Part shown: positions 8,863 through 17,082 of the stretch, piece by piece | How the letters are laid out: every line of letters starts with the position of its first letter | Position numbering within the stretch: position 1 is the first letter of the stretch | NCBI RefSeq assembly: GCF_039542035.1 | Contig: NZ_BAABHJ010000005.1 | Span: forward strand, 310,001-374,000 | Reading direction: 5' to 3' | Source: Actinoallomurus liliacearum | GTDB taxonomy: Bacteria > Actinomycetota > Actinomycetes > Streptosporangiales > Streptosporangiaceae | Length of the DNA: 64,000 bases | The notes under the pieces: model-generated | What the model was told of the DNA's origin: nothing | Database searches by the model: none | The model's input: the letters and a program-made list of their open reading frames with translations, nothing else | Made by a program: the position numbers and the translations under genes

Positions 8863-8894
8863 GTGTGGTGCCGGGCCGCGCCCCGGCACCACAC
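8863..8894. terminator. Hairpin terminator between convergent genes
   Basis: A perfect 13-bp stem (GTGTGGTGCCGGG with its complement) encloses a 6-nt loop. It lies 215 nt after the pucR-like stop and about 115 nt after the end of the opposing AtzG-like gene. There is no T tract, as is common in high-G+C actinobacteria. It could serve both directions. Confidence 0.7.
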
Positions 8895-9009
8895 CCACCG
8901 GCCATCCGAACCGGGCTGAAGAGGACTCACGGTCCCGGCGGCTGCCACCGGACCGCCGCAGAACCGTCGCGGGAGAAGTCCCACACTCGGCGGTGCGTGG
9001 CCGGCCGGT

Positions 9010-9264
9010 TCAGTCGGCCCAGTCGACGATCCGGGCGTCGGCGCGGAATCGGAGCGCGGGGTCGACGTAGCGGGCCTCGGGCAACGCGTACAGCAGGGTG
9101 ATCCCGGCGTTCTGCGCCTCGTACCCGGCGGCCAGCAGGGCGGTCTCCGGCTCGCTGAGGGCCAGGCCGGCACGCATCAGCAGTACGCCGACGTCGGCGA
9201 GCGCCTGCGCGTCCGGTGCGGCGGCCGGGCCGGGCGGTGCGATGGGCGACGGGGTGGTGGTCAT
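9010..9264 (-). CDS. AtzG/GatC-like small amidase partner
   Basis: This is an 84-residue protein. After a Pro/Ala-rich start, the segment ADVGVLLMRAGLALSEPETALLAAGYEAQNAGITLLYALP, then PALRF, resembles the two-helix AtzG/DUF4089 and GatC proteins that wrap amidase-signature enzymes such as AtzE. The similarity is modest and read by eye. The ATG at 9264 lies 16 nt after the amidase stop. Position immediately downstream of an amidase-signature gene is exactly where such partners occur, which strengthens the call. Confidence 0.6.
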   Translation of the reverse strand: MTTTPSPIAPPGPAAAPDAQALADVGVLLMRAGLALSEPETALLAAGYEAQNAGITLLYALPEARYVDPALRFRADARIVDWAD

Positions 9265-9280
9265 CGGTGTTCTCCTCGGA

Positions 9281-10705
9281 TCAGGCGGTGACGGGGGCGG
9301 GGGCGGCGGCGAGTTCGGGCACGCGACGGTGCCAGTCGGTGACCTGCTGGAAGGCGTCGCCGGTGGCGAGAATCGCGGCCTCACCGAAGGCCGGGCCGGC
9401 GAACTGGATCGACAGCGGCAGGCCGGACGCGGTGAAGCCCATCGGCGCGGCGAGAACGGGATTGCCGATGCAGTCCCAGTACTGCGTGAAGATGTACTGG
9501 AACATCCCCTCGATGTTGATGTTGCCGTCGGCGTCGGTGACGTCCTCATAGCGCGGCGCGCCCGTCGCCGTGGTGGGGCAGACGATGACGTCGACGTCGT
9601 CGAACAGCCGGGTCACCGCGTCCTGCGCGACCCGCCGGACGCGCTGGGCCTGAACGTAGTCCGCGCCCGACACGAGCGCGCCGCGGGCCAGCAGCAGCCG
9701 GGTCGCGGAGAAGTAGTCCTCCCACCGTCCGGCCAGGTCGTTGCGGTGGTAGGCGAGCGCCTCGGAGGCCATGGTGACGATGTTGGCGACGAGCATCTCC
9801 GGCCAGTACGGCAGCGAGATCTCGGTGAGCGTGGCGCCGAGACCGGTGAGGGCGGCGAGTGCTCCGTCGAACGCCGGGGCGAGCGCCGGGTCCGCGCCCT
9901 CGGGGAAGTGGTGCTCGCGGACCACGCCGATCCGTACGCCCTCCAGCGAACCGTCCAGGTCCGGCATGGTGAACGGCTGGTCGATGCAGTCCGGGTCACT
10001 CGGATGGCGGCCCGCGATGATCTCGAGGACGGCGGCGCAGTCGCGGGCGCTGCGGGCCAGCGGGCCGACGTGGTCGAGGCTGTAGCCGAGCGGCGCGCAC
10101 CCGGACTTCGGCACCCGGCCGAACGTCGGCATCAGCCCGGTCACCCCACAGTACGCCGACGGGATGCGGATGCTGCCGGCGGTGTCGGTGCCGAGCCCGA
10201 CGAGGAACATGCCGGCCGCGACACCGCTGCCCGTACCGGAACTCGACCCGCCCGGCCAGGTGGCGGTGTCCCAGGGGTTCCGGGGGATCGGGAACGGCTT
10301 GCTCGGGTCGGGCATGCCGCAGGCGAATTCCATCGTCGTGACCTTGCCGGTGATCACCGCTCCGGCGGCCTTGAGCCGGGCGACCACGGGAGCGTCCTTG
10401 CCGGCCCCCCACTCCGGGTCGAGGACCAGGCTCTGCGCCGTCGTCGGTCCCTCGGACACGGCGAGGATGTCCTTCACACCGAACGGGATGCCGTGCAGGG
10501 GACCGCGGTCGACGCCGTCCGCGAGCTCCCGGTCGGCGCGTTCGGCCGCGGCGAGCGCGGTCTCGTCGAAGCGGGCGAGGTACGTGCCGAGTTCGCCGTC
10601 GAGCCGGTCGGCCTGGGCGATCGCCGCGCGGGTCAGTTCGGTGCTCGTCACCGTTCCCGCCCGCAGGGCCGCCGCGGCCTCGGTCACGGTCAGGGGTGTC
10701 TCCAT
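9281..10705 (-). CDS. Amidase signature family hydrolase
   Basis: This is a 474-residue amidase of the AS family. The Ser-cis-Ser-Lys triad is visible as Lys78 (PFGVKDIL), Ser154 in the GGSSSG loop (152-157) and Ser178 in GTDTAGSIR. It cleaves C-N amide bonds of a small substrate. The ATG at 10705 has GGAGG 8-9 nt upstream; an upstream TTG is less likely. It is followed by an AtzG-like partner and preceded by a GntR regulator and an NCS1 permease on the same strand. The setting resembles biuret/carboxybiuret hydrolase loci, so hydrolysis of a ring-opening product is inferred. Confidence 0.93.
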   Translation of the reverse strand: METPLTVTEAAAALRAGTVTSTELTRAAIAQADRLDGELGTYLARFDETALAAAERADRELADGVDRGPLHGIPFGVKDILAVSEGPTTAQSLVLDPEWGAGKDAPVVARLKAAGAVITGKVTTMEFACGMPDPSKPFPIPRNPWDTATWPGGSSSGTGSGVAAGMFLVGLGTDTAGSIRIPSAYCGVTGLMPTFGRVPKSGCAPLGYSLDHVGPLARSARDCAAVLEIIAGRHPSDPDCIDQPFTMPDLDGSLEGVRIGVVREHHFPEGADPALAPAFDGALAALTGLGATLTEISLPYWPEMLVANIVTMASEALAYHRNDLAGRWEDYFSATRLLLARGALVSGADYVQAQRVRRVAQDAVTRLFDDVDVIVCPTTATGAPRYEDVTDADGNINIEGMFQYIFTQYWDCIGNPVLAAPMGFTASGLPLSIQFAGPAFGEAAILATGDAFQQVTDWHRRVPELAAAPAPVTA

Positions 10706-10760
10706 CCGGATTTCCTCCAAGGGGGACGCGACCGCCCGTACGGCGGCCGGGGGACGGGGA

Positions 10761-10794
10761 CCCGCACGGCCGTCCGTACGGTGGACGGTGCGGG
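10761..10794 (-). terminator. Hairpin in the GntR-amidase gap
   Basis: CCCGCA and CCGTCC pair with GGACGG and TGCGGG around a 7-nt loop, with a 3-nt bulge. It lies about 70 nt past the GntR stop and before the amidase ribosome-binding site, so it may terminate or attenuate transcription between the two genes. Confidence 0.4.
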
Positions 10795-10862
10795 CCCGGG
10801 CTTCAGCCGGGTCATTGCGACGACGCGGAGTCAGGACTCGACGGGACGTCCGGGACGCGACG

Positions 10863-11609
10863 TCACGGTGTGGCCCGTACGGCGCGGGACACGAAGAGGA
10901 AGCGGTCGCCGCGCGTGTGAATGTGCGCCAGGTTGAACGGCCGCCCGTCCGGATCGCGGATCACCTGCTCGAACGTGATCAGCGGAGCGCCCTCGGCGAC
11001 GGCGAGCAGCGACGCCGTGGCCGGATCGGCTGCAGAGCAGCCCATGATGAACTCCGACTCGCCGAAGCGGAGACCCGCCTCGCGTAGTAGGGCGTACCAG
11101 TCGGAGTCGAACGGCGGGGCGAGCAGTCGCTCACCCTCCGGGAACAGCACGTAGTTGGTGGCCAGCGCGGTCGGTTCGTCCTCGACCAGGGCGACGTACT
11201 CCAACCGGAGGCACGGCGCGCCGGGAGGCGCGCCGAGGCGTTCGGCGGCGACCGCGGGCAGCGGAACCTCCGAGCGGTCGAGCACGCGGGGACGCATCCG
11301 CCGGTTGAAGATGCTGTCCGCCATCGGGTCGGCCGCGCCGTGCGCCTCGGCCATCCGGGCCAGGACGGCGTTGACGACGACGTGGGTGCCGACTCCCTGC
11401 CGCCGGTCGATCAGCCCTTCGCGGCGGAGCAGGTCAAGGGCCTCGCGTACCGTCGCCCGGGTCGCGCCGTAGGAGGCCATCAGCTCCGCTTCGCCGGGCA
11501 ACTGGCCGCCGTCGAAGCGGCCGCGCAGGACCGCCGAGCGCAGCAGGTCGCGCAGGCGACGGACCTGGGCGTCATGCGCTCCTCCCGGTCCGTGTCCCCG
11601 AGCAGCCAT
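10863..11609 (-). CDS. GntR family regulator, HutC/UTRA type
   Basis: This is a 248-residue regulator. The N-terminal winged helix-turn-helix (LPGEAELMASYGATRATVREALDLLRREGLI, about residues 25-65) is the GntR DNA-binding domain. The rest (LRLEYVALVEDEPTALATNYVLFP..., ATASLLAVAEGAPLITFEQVIRDPDGRPFNLAHIHTRGDRF) matches the UTRA ligand-binding domain. An ATG at 11621 is an alternative start 4 codons upstream. It sits between the Cys-tailed permease gene and the amidase on one strand and probably controls this operon in response to the transported compound. Confidence 0.9.
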   Translation of the reverse strand: MAARGHGPGGAHDAQVRRLRDLLRSAVLRGRFDGGQLPGEAELMASYGATRATVREALDLLRREGLIDRRQGVGTHVVVNAVLARMAEAHGAADPMADSIFNRRMRPRVLDRSEVPLPAVAAERLGAPPGAPCLRLEYVALVEDEPTALATNYVLFPEGERLLAPPFDSDWYALLREAGLRFGESEFIMGCSAADPATASLLAVAEGAPLITFEQVIRDPDGRPFNLAHIHTRGDRFLFVSRAVRATP

Positions 11610-11757
11610 GGGCGGGCACATTACGGGCGTTCGATTTCGCGGTGATTCCCGGTCCATTATCCGGGTGTTACGCGGCCTGGTCATGAGCGACGTCGTCACG
11701 AGCCCTCCTTCGCCGGAGAGCCGACCGTGCTTTCGCTTCCCTCGCTGCACTCGGTCG

Positions 11758-13428
11758 TCACCGCCCCATCTCCTCGGCGGACGCGGTGGCCACCGCGGGC
11801 AGGGTCGCCGCGCGCTTCTCCGGCATGCCGAGGAGTGTCGGCTCCCCGGCCGGGCGCCAGGCGTTCGGTTTACACCGGTCGCGGCACGAGCCCTCGGTCG
11901 AGCAGCACAGTGAGCAGATCGTCCCGTCGTGGAACGGGCAGGCGGCCATGTCCGCGGTGTCGTACGAACCGGCGCAGACCGCGCACGGCAGCACCTCCGC
12001 GTCCGCCGGCAGGTCGCTCGTACGCGCGATGTACCAGCGGCCACGCGTGGCGCCCGCGAGGATCGGTGGCAGCAGGAACGCCAGGACCAGCGCGATGAAC
12101 GGCGAGAGCGCGGCGGCGGTCGCCCCGAACACCCCGTAGTAGGCGACGATCGCGACGACCGCCGCGACCACCATCGAGCCGAAGCCGACCGGGTTCACGT
12201 TGTAGAGATGGGCGCGACGGAACTCCACACCCGGCGGGGACAGCTTGAGCAGCCGCTTGTTGAGGAGCAGGTCGGAGCCGACGGCGGCGATCCAGGCGAT
12301 CCCGAGGTTCGCGTACCAGGCGAGGACCGTGACGATGTGGTGGTAGACGTCCAGCTCCATGAGCAGCAGCGCGAGCGCCACCTGCAGGAACACCCACGCC
12401 GCCCGGCCCGGGTGACGGTGCAGCAGCCGGGAGAAGAAGTTCGACCAGGACAGCGACCCCGAGTAGGTGTTCATGATGTTGATCTTGATTTGGGAGAGCA
12501 GGACGAGCAGGCCGGCGAGTACGAGCGCCACCGTGTGGCTGCCGGTCATCCGCTGGTAGACCACGGTGAACAGTTCCACCGGCTCGGCCGCCCGGTCCGG
12601 CGTGGTCTGCGTCTCGGCGTACCCGACGAGGAGCGTCGACGCGAAGAAGATCACCACCGCGAACAACGTCAGGCCCGGCCCGCCGAAGATCACCGCGAGC
12701 TTCCACCGGCCGGCGCGGCCCGGCCGTGGATCGGGCATCAACCGCAGATAGTCGCCCTGCTCGCCGACCTGCGCGGCGAGGGAGAGCTGGGCGGCGGCGA
12801 TCGTGAACACCGCCAGCACGGTGACCCCGGTGGCCGCCGCTGCGGGAACGTGCGGCTTGACCATGTGGTGCACCGCGTGCGGGGCGGTCGCCGCCGACCA
12901 CAGCGCCAGCCCGATCAGCGCGACCCAGATCGGCCACGTCCACGCCTGGAACCTCGCGCTGAACGTCATGCCGTACACCGTCAGCGGGATCATCACCACG
13001 GCGACGACCGCGTACGCGATGTGCAGTTCGAGGTGCGTCAGGGCGGTCAGCGCCTGCGCCATGATGGCGCCCTCGTACGCGAGGAAGATCAGGGTGTACG
13101 TGGCGTAGACGAGCGAGGTGAGCGTCGACCCCAGGTAGCCGAAGCCGGCGCCACGGGTGAGCAGGTCGATGTCGATGTGCCGGCGCGCGATGGCGAACGC
13201 GGCGACCAGGGTCAGCGGGAAGGTCACCGCCGTGGCGACCGCGAAGCCGATGAGCGCATTGCCGAATCCGAAGGCGTTCACGAACGCGGCGTCGAGCGCG
13301 TAGCCGGCCATGGCCGACAGGCCGACCAGGCAGCTCAAGAAGATCATCCATGGCGACCAGGAACGGAAGGCGCTGGGCGCGTAGCGGAGCGAGTAGTCCT
13401 CCAGCGCCGGATTCTCCGCGAGATCCAT
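11758..13428 (-). CDS. NCS1-type permease with C-terminal Cys-rich tail
   Basis: This is a 556-residue transporter with about 12 helices of the purine-cytosine permease superfamily (ALDAAFVNAFGFGNALIGF, GAGFGYLGSTLTSLVYATYTLIFLAYEGAIMAQAL, INIMNTYSGSLSWSNFFSRL). After the last helix, about residues 480-525 hold a Cys-rich module: CAVCAGSYDTADMAAC, then CPFHDGTICSLCCSTEGSCRDRCK, arranged like a zinc or metal-binding knuckle. NCS1 carriers are usually 430-500 residues without such a tail. The gene heads the operon with the GntR regulator, amidase and AtzG-like protein. The tail could sense metal or redox state or dock a partner; its role is unknown. Confidence 0.85.
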   Translation of the reverse strand: MDLAENPALEDYSLRYAPSAFRSWSPWMIFLSCLVGLSAMAGYALDAAFVNAFGFGNALIGFAVATAVTFPLTLVAAFAIARRHIDIDLLTRGAGFGYLGSTLTSLVYATYTLIFLAYEGAIMAQALTALTHLELHIAYAVVAVVMIPLTVYGMTFSARFQAWTWPIWVALIGLALWSAATAPHAVHHMVKPHVPAAAATGVTVLAVFTIAAAQLSLAAQVGEQGDYLRLMPDPRPGRAGRWKLAVIFGGPGLTLFAVVIFFASTLLVGYAETQTTPDRAAEPVELFTVVYQRMTGSHTVALVLAGLLVLLSQIKINIMNTYSGSLSWSNFFSRLLHRHPGRAAWVFLQVALALLLMELDVYHHIVTVLAWYANLGIAWIAAVGSDLLLNKRLLKLSPPGVEFRRAHLYNVNPVGFGSMVVAAVVAIVAYYGVFGATAAALSPFIALVLAFLLPPILAGATRGRWYIARTSDLPADAEVLPCAVCAGSYDTADMAACPFHDGTICSLCCSTEGSCRDRCKPNAWRPAGEPTLLGMPEKRAATLPAVATASAEEMGR

Positions 13429-14008
13429 GTCTCTCCTTCGTTGCGTCGATCCCCGTCCGGGACGCTAAGAAGGGCGAGTTGCCGCGGAATGACGGAGCGA
13501 TTGCGCCCTGTTACGCCGCCAGTCGGCCATGGGCCACAGGCGCTGAGCTGCGCAATCGCGAGCAGGACTGGGCGTTTCGCCGGATAGTGCCGGATAGCGC
13601 CGAATGTCACCTGGTGCGGTCCCGGCGGCGACCGCAGGGCGCGACGACGGGAGGCGACCTGGGGAGCGGCAAGCGACCCTGCCGGACTGGACGCCTACCG
13701 GGCCGGCAATCGGCTCGCCGTCCACTTCCAGCAGCCCACCGACCCGATCCCGTACCGGGGGACAGCTCGAACGTCTGCGAGCAGTGCGGTGCAGGGGCAG
13801 ACGCCCGCCAGATCCGCGAGATCGAGCGGCAGCAGTCAGGTGCCGTCCTTGCCGCCGATGTGCCGCGCCCGAGATGCTGCGGGGACCCCGGTACCGCCAT
13901 GGTGCCGTAGCGGCACTTCGCCACGGAGCGCGTGCGGCATGGGCGACAGTCTGGCTTCGAAGCGCCGCGTTTGCCGGAAACCCAGCGGCAGAGATCGATG
14001 ACCTGCGG
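13429..14008. other. Intergenic region, no gene recognised
   Basis: About 580 bp lie between the Cys-tailed permease start and the terminator of the zinc operon. One stretch on the plus strand (around 13690-13750, AYRAGNRLAVHFQQPTDP) reads like a coding remnant but has no start and soon hits stops. The region must carry the permease promoter, yet no clear -10/-35 pair stands out. Confidence 0.45.
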
Positions 14009-14042
14009 CATGGGCCGTCCGCGAAATGCGGAAGGGCCCATG
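14009..14042 (-). terminator. Terminator of the zinc transport operon
   Basis: CATGGGCC and CCGC pair with GCGG and GGCCCATG around a 5-nt AT-rich loop. It begins 14 nt after the stop of the SCO5389-like gene, the last gene of the minus-strand operon. No T tract follows. Confidence 0.65.
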
Positions 14043-14055
14043 CGGCATGGAGGTC

Positions 14056-14442
14056 TCAGCAGTCGACCAGTTCGGGCTTTTGGTTGAGGATCTGGGCGCG
14101 AGCGGTGATGAACTGCCGGTATGCCCGCTCCGCGCCGGGGCGGAAGACGGCGACGCGGTGGCAGTTCTGGAACGCCAGCCGTACGCCGAAGTGGTTCTCC
14201 AGAGCGGCGCGCATGGCGTCGCTGGCCATCATCCGCAGGAGTTGGCCCCGGGCGGTCTCGTCCGGTGGTGGGGTCTGGTTGTCGGCGAACTCTCCGCCAC
14301 TGTCCCGCAGCTCGTCGATGAGGCTGGTGACGACCTGCCAGCCGTATGGCAGGGAGGTGCGGATGCAGTCGACGAACGCGGCGTCGTCGACATCGCCGCG
14401 CTGGGCGTCCTGGAGGAGTTGGGGGGACACGGTCAGCGACAT
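14056..14442 (-). CDS. SCO5389 family protein
   Basis: This is a 128-residue soluble protein matching the actinobacterial SCO5389 family along its length: MSLTVSPQLL, then DDAAFVDCIRTSLPYGWQVV, GGEFADNQTPPPDETARGQLLR and HFGVRLAFQNCHRVAVF. The molecular function is not established as far as I know. It is the last gene of the unit with the ABC metal importer, 60 nt after the third permease, so it is probably co-expressed under zinc limitation. His and Cys residues are few (FQNCHRV, ELVDC), so direct metal storage is not obvious. Confidence 0.85.
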   Translation of the reverse strand: MSLTVSPQLLQDAQRGDVDDAAFVDCIRTSLPYGWQVVTSLIDELRDSGGEFADNQTPPPDETARGQLLRMMASDAMRAALENHFGVRLAFQNCHRVAVFRPGAERAYRQFITARAQILNQKPELVDC

Positions 14443-14501
14443 GTGTTCTCCTGCCGGATTGATGGGGTCGCCTCGGACGGTAGATCGGTTGGGCGGGACG
14501 G

Positions 14502-15332
14502 TCAGGTAGCGGTGGCGTCACAGGCCCGTTGCCGGGCCGGCGTGCTGCGGGTGGTGAGGGTGCTGGTGGTGGCCGCCAGAGCGAACAGCGTGCCGCAGAT
14601 GACGGCGGTGCCGGCGGCGGTGGCGATGCGGTAGTGCAGGGAGATGGCCAGGCCTGCCGCCCCGGTCGCGGCGCCGAGCAGGCCGCCGAGGAGCGTCGCG
14701 GGAAGGATGCGGCGGGTCCACAGCAGCGCCGAGGCGGCGGGGCCGACCAGCAAGGCCAGGGGCAGCGTCGCGCCGACCGCCGGGACGGCGGTCACCACGG
14801 TGACGGCGAGCAGGGCGAGCAGACCACCGTCGATGAGACGCGTGCGGTATCCCAGAGCCCGCGTCACGACCGGGTCGAAGGCGGCGAGCGTGAGTTCCTT
14901 GTGCCCGATCGTGAGTGCGACGGCGACGAGGACGGTCACACCGGTCGCTGCGGCGATGTCGCCTGTTCCGGCGGTGAGCGGGGAGCCGACGAGGGCGGCG
15001 GTGAGGTCCTTGCTGAAGCCTGGCCGGGCGGAGATGAGCACGACGCCGAGCGCCAGCGCACCGCTGACTACGACGCCCGAACGCTGGTGATGTCGCCGGG
15101 ACGCGAGGCCGCTTCGGCCCATCACCGCCACCGCGCCCACCGCGGCCAGCCCCGCGCCGACCTTGACGTCGGTGCCGGCCATGGTGGCGACGATGACGCC
15201 GAGGAAGATGACGTGGCCCAGGGTCTCGGAGAAGAACGCCAGGCGCCGCAGCACGACCTGGACACCGAGGACCCCGCACACCGCCCCGACGAGGATCAGT
15301 TCGGCGAGTGCTCGCCCGGTGAGCGCGCTCAT
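14502..15332 (-). CDS. Metal ABC transporter permease (third in operon)
   Basis: This is a 276-residue inner-membrane permease of the ABC-3 (ZnuB/MntB) family with about 7-8 helices. The family start (LAELILVGAVCGVLGVQVVLRRLAFFSETLGHVIFLGVI) and the later ALGYRTRLIDGGLLALLAVTVVTAVPAVGATLPLALLVGPAASA are typical. The ATG at 15332 overlaps the previous stop (ATGA). It probably forms the membrane channel with one of the other permeases and uses the shared ATPase. Compared with the first permease it is more divergent and closer to the second, suggesting tandem duplication. Confidence 0.92.
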   Translation of the reverse strand: MSALTGRALAELILVGAVCGVLGVQVVLRRLAFFSETLGHVIFLGVIVATMAGTDVKVGAGLAAVGAVAVMGRSGLASRRHHQRSGVVVSGALALGVVLISARPGFSKDLTAALVGSPLTAGTGDIAAATGVTVLVAVALTIGHKELTLAAFDPVVTRALGYRTRLIDGGLLALLAVTVVTAVPAVGATLPLALLVGPAASALLWTRRILPATLLGGLLGAATGAAGLAISLHYRIATAAGTAVICGTLFALAATTSTLTTRSTPARQRACDATAT

Positions 15333-16213
15333 CCGGCCTCCTCGGCGGTCTTCATCCGCGGAGGCCCGGCACTGACCGGAGTCGACGGATCGGACGCGGG
15401 CCGGCGGCCGCGTCGTCGCGAGACGATCGTGTGCCGCGTCGCCGTCATGGCCAGCGACAGTGCGAACAATGCTCCGGTGACGACGGTGATGGTGCCTCCG
15501 GCGGCGACGTCGTAGTGGGTGGAGATGACCACGCCGGTCAGTCCGCTGCCGGCGCCCGCGGCCACCGCGATGGCGGTCATCACGGTGATGTGGTGGGTCC
15601 AGAGCCGGGCGATGGCGGCCGGGGCGACGAGTACGGTGACCGCCAGGATCGCGCCGACGGCGGGGACGGCGATGATGATGACGGCCTCGACGGTCAGCAG
15701 CAGCGCCAGGTCGATGGCGGTCGGCCGGTATCCGGCGGCCGCGTGACCACCGGGGTCGAACGCGCGGAAGGTCAACTGCCGGCCCGCGACGAACAGAAGG
15801 GCGACGATGATGAGACCGACCACGCTCACGGCGAGCAGGTCGCCGTTGCCGACGGTGAGGATCTGCCCGACGGTGTAGGCGCTCAGGTCCTTGGAGAACC
15901 CGTCGCGTGCCGACAGCAGCACGACGCCGAGCGCGAACCCGGCCGACAGCACGATCCCGATCGCCGTGGCCGTGCCGTGTTCGGGCCGTCGGGACAGCGC
16001 CAGGATTCCGAGGACGATCAGGACACCGAACAGCCCGCCGCCGACGTAGAGGTTCAGGCCCGCGATCGCGGCGAGCACGACGCCGGGGAACGTTGCGTGC
16101 GTCATCGCGAGGGTGAAGAACGGCAGCCGCCGCAGCAGGATCTGTACGCTGATCAAGCCGCCGACCATGCCGAGGAGCACGGCCTCGAGGATCGCCCGGT
16201 CGACGGTGGTCAT
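15329..16213 (-). CDS. Metal ABC transporter permease (second in operon)
   Basis: This is a 294-residue ABC-3 family permease, starting MTTVDRAILEAVLLGMVGGLISVQILLRRLPFFTLAMTHATFPGVVLAA. Its last ~35 residues form a charged cytoplasmic tail. It is coupled by ATGA overlaps to both flanking permease genes. Together with the first permease it would be expected to make the heterodimeric or homodimeric channel for zinc or manganese uptake. The position in a unit with Zur-like regulators favours zinc. Confidence 0.92.
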   Translation of the reverse strand: MTTVDRAILEAVLLGMVGGLISVQILLRRLPFFTLAMTHATFPGVVLAAIAGLNLYVGGGLFGVLIVLGILALSRRPEHGTATAIGIVLSAGFALGVVLLSARDGFSKDLSAYTVGQILTVGNGDLLAVSVVGLIIVALLFVAGRQLTFRAFDPGGHAAAGYRPTAIDLALLLTVEAVIIIAVPAVGAILAVTVLVAPAAIARLWTHHITVMTAIAVAAGAGSGLTGVVISTHYDVAAGGTITVVTGALFALSLAMTATRHTIVSRRRGRRPASDPSTPVSAGPPRMKTAEEAG

Positions 16214-17073
16214 GCCGCCCTCCGCACCGGACGTCGCCGCCGGAGCGTCCCGGCCGTGAGTGCGACCAGGTGGCAGGCGATGAGCACCAGAACGACGGTG
16301 CCGCCGGAGGCGAGCCGCAACCCGTGGTGGATCGAGGCGTCGTAGCTGACCGCCAGACCCGCCCAGCCGGCCAGGGCTCCCAGGACGGCGGCGACCGGCA
16401 CGATCACCGCGATCCGCTCGCTGACCGCGCGGGCCGCGGCGGCCGGAACGATGAGCAGCGCGATGACCAGGACGGTCCCGACGGCGCGTACGGCGGCCAC
16501 CACGACGAGCGCGACGATGGCGTTGGTGACCAGGTCGAGGAGACCGATGCGGTACCCGGCCGCCTGGGCGCCGTCGGTGTCGAAGGCGCGGGCGAGCAGC
16601 GGCCGTCGCAGGACGGCCAGTGCGGCGATGACCAGGGCGGTGACGGCGACGGTCTGGGTGAGCTGCTGAGGGGTGACGGTGAGGATCCGGCCGAACAGGA
16701 ACGCCGTCAGGTCGGCCGTGTATCCCGACTCGCGGGAGACCAGGACCACTCCGATGGCGAAGAAGGTTGTCAGCAGCACCGCGAGCGCGGCGTCCTCGGT
16801 GACGGCCCGGTGCCGGGTCAGAAGCGTGAGGAGGACGGCGGTCGCGGCGGCGGCCACGAGCGCGCCCCAGAAAATGCCGCCTTCGCCGGCGAGGAGGTAG
16901 CCGATGACGACGCCGGGGAAGACGGTGTGGGTCAGGGCGTCGGTCATGAAGGCCAGGCGGCGCAGCAGGATGAGTACGCCGACGGTGCCGGCCAGCGCTC
17001 CGAGGATCACCAGTTCGGCCAGGGCTCGGGCCATGAACGGGAACCGGAAGGGTTCGATGAGGATCTGGTTCAT
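16210..17073 (-). CDS. Metal ABC transporter permease (first in operon)
   Basis: This is a 287-residue ABC-3 family permease beginning MNQILIEPFRFPFMARALAELVILGALAGTVGVLILLRRLAFMTDALTHTVFPGVVIG, the canonical ZnuB/MntB N-terminus. The DGAQAAGYRIGLLDLVTNAIVALVVVAAVRAVGTVLVIALLIVPAAAARAVSERI segment matches the conserved core. It is 9 nt downstream of the ATPase gene and coupled to the next permease. It is the best candidate for the primary zinc channel subunit. Confidence 0.93.
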   Translation of the reverse strand: MNQILIEPFRFPFMARALAELVILGALAGTVGVLILLRRLAFMTDALTHTVFPGVVIGYLLAGEGGIFWGALVAAAATAVLLTLLTRHRAVTEDAALAVLLTTFFAIGVVLVSRESGYTADLTAFLFGRILTVTPQQLTQTVAVTALVIAALAVLRRPLLARAFDTDGAQAAGYRIGLLDLVTNAIVALVVVAAVRAVGTVLVIALLIVPAAAARAVSERIAVIVPVAAVLGALAGWAGLAVSYDASIHHGLRLASGGTVVLVLIACHLVALTAGTLRRRRPVRRAA

Positions 17074-17082
17074 GGCCTGGCC

